Source: Roseibacillus sp. (GTDB lineage Bacteria > Verrucomicrobiota > Verrucomicrobiia > Verrucomicrobiales > Akkermansiaceae). From it: a DNA stretch of 52,644 nucleotides. Within the stretch, counting starts at the first letter, position 1, and each line of letters begins with the position of its first letter. The notes beneath the pieces were generated by a model. That model was not told where the DNA came from and ran no database searches. It was given only the letters and a program-made list of their open reading frames with translations. Location of the stretch: NCBI GenBank assembly GCA_002686085.1, contig NZAC01000073.1, positions 1-52,644 on the forward strand. Direction: 5' to 3'. Below are positions 1 to 9,778 of the stretch, one piece after another. The translations under genes and the position numbers were made by a program.

Positions 1-697
1 ACTTCCCCCCCCACATCTTACCGATGCGTCCGATCCCGTTGATCACGGTTTCACTGTGCTGATGATCTCCCGGGTAATAGGTCTCCGCCTCAGGATTGGT
101 TCGACCATAGGGATAGACCGTGCTTGTATGATCTTCCGGAGCGGTGTTCACATACAGAGGGTCGGATGGGTCGAGGTTCACCACTCGGTAGTTCTCGAGG
201 TAGACACAAGGCACCCGGTCGTTGGTGGACGGGAGGAGAAAGGAGTAGTCAAACCCGATCTCGAGGGGGCCCGGCTTGACCTCTCCGTTCCAGTTCACCG
301 GGGTTCCCTTGGCCCCCAGCCCGAGGTGCCACTTACCAACCACTCCGGTCCGGTAACCCGCCTTGCGAAACAACTTCGGAAGAGTGAGAATATCGGTTGG
401 GATGCAGAGAGGTGCATTGGGAGGAAGGATACGCACTCCCTCCCTGAAACCATAGAGCCCTGTGAGCATCGAGTAGCGGGACGGTGTGCAAGTGGCAGCG
501 GTGCAGTGCCCGTCCGTAAACCGGAGCCCCTCCCCCGCAATCTTATCGATGAAGGGTGTGGGGATCTTGGTAGCACCATAGACCCCGACATCCCCGTAGC
601 CGACATCGTCTCCATAGACAATGACGACATTAGGGTGCTCCGCAGCCGGAAGGAGGGCGGTAAAAAGCAGAGATACAGTGGAGGCTAGGAACTTCAT
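1..697 (-). CDS. Sulfatase (arylsulfatase family), 5' part, cut by window edge
   Basis: The reverse strand reads MKFLASTVSLLFTALLPAAE, a signal peptide, then PNVVIVYGDDVGYGDVG, the metal-binding DD block that opens the sulfatase fold. CTPSR at residues 70-74 is the C-x-P-x-R motif whose Cys70 is converted to formylglycine in this family. GKWHLG follows further on. The frame stays open to base 1, so about 232 residues are present and the C-terminal half lies outside. Start is ATG at 697, with no clear Shine-Dalgarno. It hydrolyses sulfate esters, probably in the periplasm; the substrate is not visible. It is divergent from the FG-GAP gene at 821, with 123 bp between. Family assignment is firm; activity needs a maturase not seen in this window. 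Confidence 0.9.
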   Translation of the reverse strand, partial: MKFLASTVSLLFTALLPAAEHPNVVIVYGDDVGYGDVGVYGATKIPTPFIDKIAGEGLRFTDGHCTAATCTPSRYSMLTGLYGFREGVRILPPNAPLCIPTDILTLPKLFRKAGYRTGVVGKWHLGLGAKGTPVNWNGEVKPGPLEIGFDYSFLLPSTNDRVPCVYLENYRVVNLDPSDPLYVNTAPEDHTSTVYPYGRTNPEAETYYPGDHQHSETVINGIGRIGKMWGGK

Positions 698-820
698 GGT
701 GACGATGGATTCTGGGAGAAAGAAGGCCCGGAACACGAGCAGGAAAGCAGAACTTTCTCCCCGATAGCGCCAACCGGGATCTCCTGCTCCCATCCTGTCG
801 AATCTCGGCCGAATCGATTG

Positions 821-3800
821 ATGCGAAGCGTTTTATCTCCTAAGATTCCTATCGTGCGTCTCATCCCACGCTTTCTGGCTCCTCCCTCCCTGCTTTTGCT
901 AGGCGCCGTTCTGTACCCGGTGAGCTCTCTCCCCGGAGCAGAGGTCTCCGCCGCCCTTCCCCTGCAAAACGCCGGCCCAGCGGCCAAAACCCTTTTCACA
1001 GCCCTCTCGCCCGAAGAATCCGGCATCGATTTTGTCAACCCGATCGATACGACGCACCCTCTCAAGCGAATCTACCTCGGAGCCTTTGCCTGTGGGGGAA
1101 TCGGAGTGGGAGATCTCAATGGAGATGGCCGTCCGGACCTCTTTCTGACCGGGGGGTCTCCCGAAAATCGAGTCTACCTCCAGACCGAAGAACCCTTGCG
1201 GTTTGTCGACGCCACCGCCCAGTCTGGAATCAAGGCGGCCGGAACGTGGTCTTCCGGGCCAACCCTCGTGGATATAGATGCCGACGGAGACCTCGATATT
1301 CATGTCTGCAATTACGATGCGGCCAATCACCTCTGGATCAATGATGGAGAAGGAAAATTCACGGAGAAGGCAGAGGACTATGGTCTCGCCATCTCGGATG
1401 CCAGCCTGATGGCCACCTTCTGTGACTATGACTTGGACGGGGATCTCGACTGCTTCCTTCTCACCCGGGATTTTAAGCGCGCAGGGGGACGTCCCAAGGA
1501 GCACCCAGTCGAGCTGGTGAACAATAAGTGGAGGATCAAACCCGGCTTCGAAAAGTATTACGATATCGTGACCCGGGCAGGCGGCAAGCAGGTCTACATT
1601 AATGCTGGCCGGCAGGACGTCCTGCTGCGTAACGAGGGCCCCGATGCCAGGGGGCAGACGCGTTTTAGTGATGTCAGCGCGTCTGCTGGGATCTCGGGGA
1701 GGGATCGAGGAAACTCAGTCACCTGGTGGGACTTCGATAATGACGGCCTCCCCGATATCTACGTCGGCAACGATTTTAAGGATGCGGACCGCCTTTATCG
1801 CAATAATGGCAATGGCACCTTCACTGACGTGATCCGACAGGCAGCCCCTCACACTCCCTGGTTTTCCATGGGAGCCGACATCGCGGATCTCGATGGGGAT
1901 GGGCGCACCGACCTGCTGGTTGCCGATATGGCAGGGACCAACCATTACCGCTCCAAGACCACCATGGGCGAAATTACCTCCATCCGCCCTTTTCTTCTTT
2001 CCGCGGTTCCCCGCCAATACATGCATAACGTTCTCTATCTGAACAACGGGGTAGGCAAACTTGCAGATGGAGCTTTTCAGGCGGGACTGGCCAATTCCGA
2101 CTGGACTTGGGCGGTCAAACTCCAGGACTTCGATCTCAACGGGCACGTTGACGCCTACTTTACCAACGGCGTGTCACGCAGTTTTAATAATTCCGATGAT
2201 CAGCGAAGCGCCTCAGATCATATTGGCCAGACCGAGTGGGACTACTACGAATCCCATCCTCCCCGCAAAGAGGAGAATCTCGCCTTCGCCAACCGAGGCA
2301 ACCTCAATTTCGAGAACGTCAGCAAGAGCTGGGGACTCGACCACCTCGGTATGAGTTATTCGGCAGCAACCGGCGACCTCGATGGGGATGGGGATGTCGA
2401 ATTGATCGTCGCTAGTCTCGATGAACCGGTTCGGGTCTACAGGAACAATACCCCGGCCTCCTCCCAGCGAGCCTCCATTCGCCTCGAAGGCGCGGCAGGA
2501 AATCGGCTGGGCCTCGGCGCAAACGTCTGGGTTCAAAGCGGCGGCAGGCTCCAGAGGCAGGTTGTTCAGCCAGCTACAGGCTTCCTGTCGTCCAATCAAC
2601 CCAAATTACACTTCGGCCTCGGCGACGATACCCAAATCGAGCACATCACCGTCAAGTGGCAAAGGGGACACGTGCAACGGATTGAAAATCTGAGTGCCGG
2701 CCAAACCTACCATATTAAAGAACCCTCCACCCAACCACCTCGGTGGGCCCGACCAGCCCGAAAGCCCACTCGCTACGCGCCAATCACCTCCCCCTCTCTC
2801 CGGTCGATCGCACACCGCGAAACGCCTCACGACGACTTCTCAAAACAACCACTCCTTCCATATAAACACTCTCAACTCGGCCCCGGCATGGCATGGAGCG
2901 ATCTCGATGGCGATGGTGACGCCGACTGTTACCTCTCTGGAAGCGCAGGTCATCCAGGCATCCTCTCCATCAATGACGGCAACGGCCTGCTGCGCGATAC
3001 CAAGAATCTCGAGTTCACTCGTCACGCGGAAAGAGAGGACCTCGGCGCAATCTTTTTTGATGCCAACTCAGACGGCACTAACGACCTCTACGTGGTAAGT
3101 GGCGGAGTAGAATGTCCGGCAGACTCTCCCCACTTGCGGGACAGGCTCTACTTGAATGACGGCAAAGGCCAATTCACCCATGCTCCCAACGCGCTCCCCG
3201 ATTTACGGGACAGTGGCAGCTGCGTCGTCGGGGCCGACTACGACCGCGATGGCGACATTGATCTTTTCATCGGAGGCAGGGTCGTTCCTGGAGCCTATCC
3301 CGCAACCCCTCAGAGCCGCCTCCTTCGTAACGACTCGAAGAGGCGGGTGCCAAAATTCTCTGATCAGACCTCCTCCGTTCATGGCCTCGGCCAGGCAGGC
3401 CTGGTATCCAGCGCTCTCTGGTCAGATGCCAACGGTGATGGGTGGGTCGACCTGCTGGTTTGCTGCGAATGGGGGCCAGTGAAGATCTTTCTGAACAGAA
3501 AAGGAAAACTGGTTGAATCTACCGCAGAGTCTGGACTCGCCTCATATCTTGGGTGGTGGAAGGGAATTGCAGCAAGCGACCTCGATGGAGATGGCGACCT
3601 CGATTACGTAGTCAGCAACCAAGGCACCAATACTCCATACAAGGCCTCAAAAGAGAAACCAGAACTGCTCTTTTATGGCGACTTTGACGGGAGCGGGAAC
3701 AAGCGAATCGTTGAGGCTAAGTTCGAGGGCAAAACCTGCTATCCACGGAGAGGGTTCAGTTGCTCCAGCGGAGCGATGCCTGCCTTGCGTAATCGACTCA

Positions 3801-4552
3801 AAACTTTCGAGAACTTCGCCCGCTCCACTCTGGGCGATCTTTACGGAGACGTCCTGTCAGGATCCCTGCGCCTCGAGGCCAACACCTTGGAGTCCTGCAT
3901 ACTCCTCAACAACGGAAACGCCCGCTTCAACGTTACAAAGCTACCCCGAGCCGCTCAGTTCTCTCCGTCGCAGGGCGTTCTCCTCAGCGACCTTGACGGC
4001 GATGGCCTCACCGATTGTGTCCTCGCCCAGAATTTCTTCGGGGCTCAACCAGAGATTGGCCTGCTGGACTCCGGCTTGAGCGTTTTCCTTCACGGGAGAG
4101 GGTCGGGCAAGTTTCTGGCTGCCGGACCAGACAAGAGCGGCATCAGAGTCGCAGGTGCGGCCACCGCCCTTACGACGGCAGACCTCAATCTTGATGGCCG
4201 TCCAGAACTCGCATTTGCCGTCAACGACTCTCCCGTAATGTTCTTCTCAGAACTCCCTGTCAGCAACCAAAGCCACAAGCTTTTTGAGGTCCGCCTCAGA
4301 GGGAAACCCGGAAACCTTGTCTCTGTCGGGGCCCGCATCACCTTATCCTCCCTGACGACCTCTCAATCTCAGACCTCGGAGATCACTGCCGGGTCTGGCT
4401 ACCTCGGCCAGTCAGAGGCAGCCCGCTGGTTTGGGCTTGGGCCAGCCGCCCCCGAAACCCCTATATCGGTGACCGTCCGCTGGCCTGACGGAAGCTCTAC
4501 CACCACCAGAACTGTTGCCGGCGATGGAAAAGTCCTTATTCCGCAACCCTGA
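821..4552 (+). CDS. Secreted FG-GAP/VCBS repeat protein with two ASPIC/UnbV domains (CRTAC1-like, duplicated)
   Basis: About 1243 residues. A signal peptide covers roughly residues 1-40 (hydrophobic PPSLLLLGAVLYPVSS). Repeated calcium-binding D-x-DGDG motifs follow (DLNGDGRPDLFL, DIDADGDLDIHV, DLDGDGDVELIV), typical of FG-GAP/VCBS propeller blades. An ASPIC/UnbV-like domain lies near residues 555-630. A second propeller set (DLDGDGDADCYL, DLDGDGDLDYVV) runs to about 1130, and a second ASPIC-like domain (VRWPDGSS) closes the protein. The whole is therefore a tandem of two CRTAC1 units. Start is ATG 821; a TTG lies directly before it. Propellers of this class bind ligands or surfaces; no catalytic residues are evident. 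The LTD/CotH gene follows 76 bp downstream on the same strand. Confidence 0.85.
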   Translation: MRSVLSPKIPIVRLIPRFLAPPSLLLLGAVLYPVSSLPGAEVSAALPLQNAGPAAKTLFTALSPEESGIDFVNPIDTTHPLKRIYLGAFACGGIGVGDLNGDGRPDLFLTGGSPENRVYLQTEEPLRFVDATAQSGIKAAGTWSSGPTLVDIDADGDLDIHVCNYDAANHLWINDGEGKFTEKAEDYGLAISDASLMATFCDYDLDGDLDCFLLTRDFKRAGGRPKEHPVELVNNKWRIKPGFEKYYDIVTRAGGKQVYINAGRQDVLLRNEGPDARGQTRFSDVSASAGISGRDRGNSVTWWDFDNDGLPDIYVGNDFKDADRLYRNNGNGTFTDVIRQAAPHTPWFSMGADIADLDGDGRTDLLVADMAGTNHYRSKTTMGEITSIRPFLLSAVPRQYMHNVLYLNNGVGKLADGAFQAGLANSDWTWAVKLQDFDLNGHVDAYFTNGVSRSFNNSDDQRSASDHIGQTEWDYYESHPPRKEENLAFANRGNLNFENVSKSWGLDHLGMSYSAATGDLDGDGDVELIVASLDEPVRVYRNNTPASSQRASIRLEGAAGNRLGLGANVWVQSGGRLQRQVVQPATGFLSSNQPKLHFGLGDDTQIEHITVKWQRGHVQRIENLSAGQTYHIKEPSTQPPRWARPARKPTRYAPITSPSLRSIAHRETPHDDFSKQPLLPYKHSQLGPGMAWSDLDGDGDADCYLSGSAGHPGILSINDGNGLLRDTKNLEFTRHAEREDLGAIFFDANSDGTNDLYVVSGGVECPADSPHLRDRLYLNDGKGQFTHAPNALPDLRDSGSCVVGADYDRDGDIDLFIGGRVVPGAYPATPQSRLLRNDSKRRVPKFSDQTSSVHGLGQAGLVSSALWSDANGDGWVDLLVCCEWGPVKIFLNRKGKLVESTAESGLASYLGWWKGIAASDLDGDGDLDYVVSNQGTNTPYKASKEKPELLFYGDFDGSGNKRIVEAKFEGKTCYPRRGFSCSSGAMPALRNRLKTFENFARSTLGDLYGDVLSGSLRLEANTLESCILLNNGNARFNVTKLPRAAQFSPSQGVLLSDLDGDGLTDCVLAQNFFGAQPEIGLLDSGLSVFLHGRGSGKFLAAGPDKSGIRVAGAATALTTADLNLDGRPELAFAVNDSPVMFFSELPVSNQSHKLFEVRLRGKPGNLVSVGARITLSSLTTSQSQTSEITAGSGYLGQSEAARWFGLGPAAPETPISVTVRWPDGSSTTTRTVAGDGKVLIPQP

Positions 4553-4628
4553 CTATCTTCAATCACACTCGACATCAGAAGCGTGAATACTGTAAGACTT
4601 CTCTTTTCGTAAAGCCCCTTAAAGCCCC

Positions 4629-7600
4629 GTGCGACCATTCCTCCACCCCCAAAAAGCACTGATTCCACACTGTGTCATACTTCTTGCCACAGGCGCGCTC
4701 CATGCTGCGCCAGTGATCAACGAAATTCACTACAACAACGATCTCAATTATATCGCTAACGAATTCATCGAGCTCCACAACCCAGGCCCAGAGGCAGTAG
4801 CACTGACCGGCTGGAAACTCGCCGGAGGCATTGACTTCACCTTCCCAGAGAATTCTCTCCTGGAGGCCGGGGCTTACGTTGTAGTGGCAGAAAACCCCGC
4901 AACTCTCCGTTCAGAGTTCTCAAGCCCCACAGTTGACCTCAGAGTTCTTGGGCCTTATGCCGGAGGCTTAAGCGGAGAGGGCGAAACCATTGAGCTGATC
5001 GACAATTCTGGCGAGCGTATCGATCGGGTGAGCTTCGATATCGACTTCCCCTGGCCGATCGCCGCAGATGGAGCAGGCAGCTCGATGGAGCTGATCCATC
5101 CCGATCTCGATAACGACCTTGGAAGCTCCTGGAGAAGCTCGAGCAACAATGGAGCCCTCGGCCCTCCCACACCCTCAGCCGCTAACAGCGTTTATAGCAC
5201 TGTTGCCCCACCCAACATTCGTCAGGTTCGCCATGATCCCCAGCAACCTGCGAGCACGGAGGACCTGATTGTTACTGCCAAGGTTACAGACCCCGACGGC
5301 GTCGACGCGGTAACACTCGCCTACGCTCTCATCCTCCCGGGCCGCTATATACCTGCCTTTCTTGCCAAACCCTATTCTGAACTACTGAGTAATCCGACAG
5401 CTCCTCGGCAGCCCAATCCCGCCTACCTCCGGAACTGGCTTAGCGTCGCCATGAACGACGACGGACTTGGAGCCGATTCCGTTGCAGGAGACAACATCTA
5501 TACCGCCACCATCCCAGCCAATTCCTATCAGAACCGCACCCTTATCCGCTACCGAATCACCGTGAGAGATAGTGAAGGGGCCTCTGCCACCGCCCCTTTT
5601 CCTGACGATGAATCGCTGAACTTTTCGTGCTTTGTCTACGACGGACTACCAGACTACGAGACCACCACCCGGACCTACTCAGCCGACACGGTTCTCAACA
5701 CCCTCCCCGCCTATCACCTTCTCACTTCCGAGGAAGATTACGACCAATGCGTAGCCTACGACGGCAATCAGATTCCACGCAACAGCTATGACGCCCGCAG
5801 CGCCTTTAACTGGAGTGCGACTTTCGTCTACGATGGAATCGCATATGACAACATTGGTTATCGCCTGCGACAGAGAAACGCGCGGTATTCCAATCGAGGA
5901 AAACGCAGTTTCCGATTTCGTTTCAATCGTGGGAACTACGTCCAGTTTCATGACATCTGGGGAAACCCCTACCCCACTAAGTGGCGCACGCTCAACTCTC
6001 ACAAGATGCATGCCCGGGGAGGCACCAATTTTGGACTCTACGAGGCCGCCAATTCTATCCTCTGGAATACTACAGGAACTGCGGCACCCTTCACCCACTG
6101 GTTCCATTTCCGTGTCATCAAGAGCGCCGAGGAAGCCCCAGACCAGTACCATGGAGATTTCTACGGATTTCTTCTCGCTACTGAAGACTATGACCGGAGA
6201 TTTCTTGAGGCTCACGATCTCGAGAAGGGAAACCTCTACAAACTTAAGTCCGGCTTAACCGAGGGATCAGACGTCATACGATACCACGCTCCCCGGGGCG
6301 CCCAAGGTGGAGCAGACTACGAAAACATCATCTTCAATCTGCGCCCCAACAGAAATGATTCCTGGCTTCGGCAACACGTTGATTGGGATTCATGGTATCA
6401 CTACCACGCTATAGTGGATGCTGTGAGACACTACGATGTTCAGCCCAATACTGCCGAGCATCTCAAAAACCGGGCATATTACTTCAAGCCGGACCGGTCC
6501 CGATTTGGACTTCTGCAAGTCCTGCCGTGGGACTCCGACACCAGCTGGGGGCCGAACTGGAATGGCGGCGAAGATTTTTGTAAGTATGCGATGGGGTCGA
6601 GGGCCGAGTTCAACATGGAATATCGTAACGTAGTTCGCGAAATCCGGGACCTTCTCTGGCAACCGAGTCAGATCAATGGCCTGATCGACATGCTTCAGGA
6701 TCGAGTGATCAGCTTTCAGCAGGCAGACCGCCTTCGATGGACCAATGCCCCTGCCTCCGCAGGCTCACAGACCGATGGCGATATTCGACTGCGCACCCGT
6801 GACATGAAAATGTTTGCCTTTACAGGAGGAAGCTGGACCGGAGGAAACAGTGGAACAATGGCTCCTGCCTCTCGGGACAGCGGCACGTCCGGTCGGGAGG
6901 GGCGGGACGCCTATCTTGATGAACTTTGTGCAGACCCTGCGATTCCCGACACTCCTGTCATCACGGACCTGAGCGAACCAGGACACCCTGCCAATGGCCT
7001 CCGTTTTTCCTCATCTGCCTTCTCGGACAACTCGGGAGGTTTTGGCGCGATGGAATATCGAATCGCTCATCATGCCCCCTACACCAGGGGAGACAATACC
7101 CCATTTCCATTCGAATGGACCGCAACTTGGGAGACAGGGGAGCTCTCAGAATTTACTCCTGAGATTCGGCCACCTGCCTCTGCCGTAAAAGGTGACCAGA
7201 CCTATCGGGCCCGCGTTCGACATAAAGATACCTCCGGCCGTTGGAGCCACTGGTCTGATCCACTGGAATTCCAAGTCTCTAATCCTGTCGCCAGCGCATA
7301 TCAGGAGAATCTGGTCATTAGTGAGATCATGTATAATCCAGCGGGCCCCGATGACACAGAGTATCTCGAGTTGCACAATATCGGACCAGATCCTCTCGAC
7401 CTGACAGATGTGAGATTTACCAAAGGAATCGACTACGATTTCGAAGACGGCACGGTCCTCGCCTCAGGTGCATACCTCCTTATCGTTCGGAACCGCCTGG
7501 CCTTCGAAGAGCGCTATGGATCGAACCTTCCGGTCGCTGGAGAATACCTGAATGAGGAAGAAAACCGGCTCGAGAATGGTGGAGAACGGATCAAGATCGC

Positions 7601-8156
7601 CCTTGGAACTTTTCCCATTCATGACTTCGTCTATGACGACACTCTCCCCTGGCCCGAGGAGGCAGATGCTGGTGGATTTTCCATGGAACTCATTCGCACC
7701 AGCGATAATTCGGCTAACGACCCTCTCGACCCCCTAGGCCACGGGATCCCAACAAACTGGCGTCTCGGGGGCTCTCCCGGGAGGACCGGAAGCCAAACCT
7801 TTGCAGGAGCCGATCCTCTTGACGATAGCGATCAGGATGGTCTTCCTGCCTTTCTCGAACACGCGTTGGGCAGCGATAACCTGAACCCTCTGAGCGGACC
7901 AGAATTACTCTCCGCTGGGAGTCAGGACGGCACCCTGACATTTACGTTCCAGCGTAAGCTTGCTGCTGACGATGTTCTCTTCACTGTCGAGGTCTCGAGA
8001 GATCTCATCCTTTGGACGAACGAAACCGTCCTCATCTCCGAGACCGCGGGTAGCGACGGCACCTCCATCGTTACCTACACGCCAACCTTCGAAGCAGGCA
8101 ATGACTCAAGGTTATTCATGCGTCTCCGGGCGACCCTCGTCGATCCACTACCCTGA
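4629..8156 (+). CDS. Secreted lamin-tail / CotH-kinase-like protein (LTD-CotH-LTD)
   Basis: 1175 residues, GTG start, signal peptide ending near LLATGALHA. Lamin-tail domain 1 is about residues 28-170 (NEIHYNN, EFIELHNPG). A CotH-like region is about 355-670, with ARGGTNFGLYEAAN, EDYDRRFLEAHDLEKGNLYK and the late LPWDSDTSWG block typical of CotH-kinase proteins. A fibronectin/Ig-like stretch (RVRHKDTSGRWSHWSD) is near 850. Lamin-tail domain 2 is about 894-1040 (SEIMYNP, EYLELHNIG). The C-terminus is DQDGLPAFLEHALGSD followed by a beta-rich tail common in verrucomicrobial exported proteins. CotH domains are atypical protein kinases in known cases; activity here is unproven. It is convergent with the protease gene, 29 bp away. 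The start could lie a few codons later, but GTG keeps the complete signal peptide. Confidence 0.85.
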   Translation: MRPFLHPQKALIPHCVILLATGALHAAPVINEIHYNNDLNYIANEFIELHNPGPEAVALTGWKLAGGIDFTFPENSLLEAGAYVVVAENPATLRSEFSSPTVDLRVLGPYAGGLSGEGETIELIDNSGERIDRVSFDIDFPWPIAADGAGSSMELIHPDLDNDLGSSWRSSSNNGALGPPTPSAANSVYSTVAPPNIRQVRHDPQQPASTEDLIVTAKVTDPDGVDAVTLAYALILPGRYIPAFLAKPYSELLSNPTAPRQPNPAYLRNWLSVAMNDDGLGADSVAGDNIYTATIPANSYQNRTLIRYRITVRDSEGASATAPFPDDESLNFSCFVYDGLPDYETTTRTYSADTVLNTLPAYHLLTSEEDYDQCVAYDGNQIPRNSYDARSAFNWSATFVYDGIAYDNIGYRLRQRNARYSNRGKRSFRFRFNRGNYVQFHDIWGNPYPTKWRTLNSHKMHARGGTNFGLYEAANSILWNTTGTAAPFTHWFHFRVIKSAEEAPDQYHGDFYGFLLATEDYDRRFLEAHDLEKGNLYKLKSGLTEGSDVIRYHAPRGAQGGADYENIIFNLRPNRNDSWLRQHVDWDSWYHYHAIVDAVRHYDVQPNTAEHLKNRAYYFKPDRSRFGLLQVLPWDSDTSWGPNWNGGEDFCKYAMGSRAEFNMEYRNVVREIRDLLWQPSQINGLIDMLQDRVISFQQADRLRWTNAPASAGSQTDGDIRLRTRDMKMFAFTGGSWTGGNSGTMAPASRDSGTSGREGRDAYLDELCADPAIPDTPVITDLSEPGHPANGLRFSSSAFSDNSGGFGAMEYRIAHHAPYTRGDNTPFPFEWTATWETGELSEFTPEIRPPASAVKGDQTYRARVRHKDTSGRWSHWSDPLEFQVSNPVASAYQENLVISEIMYNPAGPDDTEYLELHNIGPDPLDLTDVRFTKGIDYDFEDGTVLASGAYLLIVRNRLAFEERYGSNLPVAGEYLNEEENRLENGGERIKIALGTFPIHDFVYDDTLPWPEEADAGGFSMELIRTSDNSANDPLDPLGHGIPTNWRLGGSPGRTGSQTFAGADPLDDSDQDGLPAFLEHALGSDNLNPLSGPELLSAGSQDGTLTFTFQRKLAADDVLFTVEVSRDLILWTNETVLISETAGSDGTSIVTYTPTFEAGNDSRLFMRLRATLVDPLP

Positions 8157-8185
8157 CATCAGTCAAGTTTTTCACCTCCGAAGGA

Positions 8186-9628
8186 TCATGGCATGTGAAA
8201 CCATGCATCCTCCGGTACCACCTGCAAAGAAAAGCCTGGCCCCTCCCACGAGATCACCAACTCCTCATCCCCTCCCTGTTCAAAGAATGAGATGGTGACC
8301 GGATGCAGCCCTGCTGGCAACCGAACGAGCCCACTCTTTCTTTGGACCGCATGCAGTCCATCATTGTTCACCACGACCTCATCTCCGATAGAGAGTCGGC
8401 TACCATCGTCCGATGAAGTGTAAAAGGTATACAGACCTTCTTCAGGGATCTTGACGAAGCCCTCGAACTGGATCCCGTAGTTTTCTCTATCCTCAGTGCT
8501 GTAAGCCTCCTCGGTAGGCATCTTGACCACGCCATCCACAACTGAGTCCAGCTCATCAAAGTCAGGCAAGGCATCCCAGCTACCTTCGAACCCCTCAAAT
8601 TGTAACCCATTCTCCATTCCCTCTTCGGCCACCGGCTCGAGCAACTCTAATTCCCCGAGCTCTACCTCGATATTCTTGTGCTCCCCATTACGCTGAATCT
8701 TCAGTTCCAGCAGCTCTCCAGATGCTTTCCCGACGAGTGCCAGATGAAAATCCACTCCATGGCCAACCTCCCGGCCGTCCACTGCCTCAATCCAGTCTCC
8801 GGGTTCAACTCCAGCTTTCTCAGCTGGTGAACCCTCGCTGACATCCCCTACGACCACAGAAGCTTTTAGCATTTCGACCTGTAAACCCAGCCTGAACCCA
8901 TAGCGAAGTTCAGCCGACAAAAGAGTAGGGAACACCTCCCGAACTCGGTCAGCAGTTATCGCAAAGTTTATATTTTCTCCATCGAGCTTCTTTGAGGTAA
9001 TCACCCCAATCTGCTCCCCGAGGGCATTAATGAGCGGCCCTCCCGAGTTTCCACCACTTACTGCCGCACTGGTCTGTACCATTCCGGGAAGAAATGTTCC
9101 AGCCACTGCAGTAGATCGATTGAGCCCGCTGACGATCCCCTCCGAGACAGAGTGAACCAGCCCCCCGGGATTCCCGATGACGACCACCGGCTCACCCAGC
9201 ATCAGATCATGACTCCGTCCGAAATTCAGGAACGGCAAACTTTTTCCCGCATCTACCTTAACGAGAGCCAAATCCTCTGAGCTCATCGTCGCGATAATCC
9301 GGAACAGCATTGGAGGCTGTCCCGGAAGAAAAGCCTGCCCCTCATGCATTCGGAAAAGCACATGGTTGTTCGTGAGCATATATCCCTCCTCATGAATGAG
9401 TGAGGCGCTTCCTACTCCCATCGTAAAAACGCCTGCGGCGTCCTGCTTCTGAACGGTTTGCAGAGAAGCTACCGCTGGCAAACAGCGCTCAATTAATTCC
9501 ACCAACGGAGTGTGGCGGGCCTGTGCCCCTGTCCTTTTGACCCTATCCTTCTGGTCCTGCTCTGCCCACGCCCTACCCCCCCCAGAAGCAACGAAAAGGC
9601 AGGCGATAAGGAATGTTTTCAGGCTCAT
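8186..9628 (-). CDS. HtrA/DegP-like S1C serine protease with PDZ and C-terminal PA14-like domain
   Basis: 480 residues from ATG 9628, which gives a clean signal peptide (MSLKTFLIACLFVASGGGRA); an in-frame start 90 bp upstream is less likely. The trypsin-like triad is visible: His89 (LTNNHV), Asp119 (SSEDLALVKV) and Ser195 (SGGNSGGP). A PDZ domain covers about 245-345 (GVEPGDWIEAVDGREV). The last 130 residues form a PA14-like sandwich (GIQFEGFVKIPEEGLYTFY, SSDDGSRLSIG), a carbohydrate-binding module in other proteins. HtrA proteases handle misfolded periplasmic proteins and usually end in one or two PDZ domains, so the PA14 end is unusual and suggests tethering to glycan or the cell surface. 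That role is inferred. Confidence 0.88.
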   Translation of the reverse strand: MSLKTFLIACLFVASGGGRAWAEQDQKDRVKRTGAQARHTPLVELIERCLPAVASLQTVQKQDAAGVFTMGVGSASLIHEEGYMLTNNHVLFRMHEGQAFLPGQPPMLFRIIATMSSEDLALVKVDAGKSLPFLNFGRSHDLMLGEPVVVIGNPGGLVHSVSEGIVSGLNRSTAVAGTFLPGMVQTSAAVSGGNSGGPLINALGEQIGVITSKKLDGENINFAITADRVREVFPTLLSAELRYGFRLGLQVEMLKASVVVGDVSEGSPAEKAGVEPGDWIEAVDGREVGHGVDFHLALVGKASGELLELKIQRNGEHKNIEVELGELELLEPVAEEGMENGLQFEGFEGSWDALPDFDELDSVVDGVVKMPTEEAYSTEDRENYGIQFEGFVKIPEEGLYTFYTSSDDGSRLSIGDEVVVNNDGLHAVQRKSGLVRLPAGLHPVTISFFEQGGDEELVISWEGPGFSLQVVPEDAWFHMP

Positions 9629-9778
9629 CGTTCTCAAACTGAAAGGCCTCCGCGAAATATCCAGCAAGAACACAATTTGTGGGCGCACCGTAAACCAGCT
9701 GCTTCGCCCTCTTGACACTTAACCCGTAACAGGAACAATGAGTGCATCAGCGAAATCGAACAACACCTCTACGTCATC

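Noticed and set aside
9712-9717. TTGACA upstream of the unknown gene as a promoter
   Set aside because: The sequence 17-18 bp downstream does not match a -10 box.
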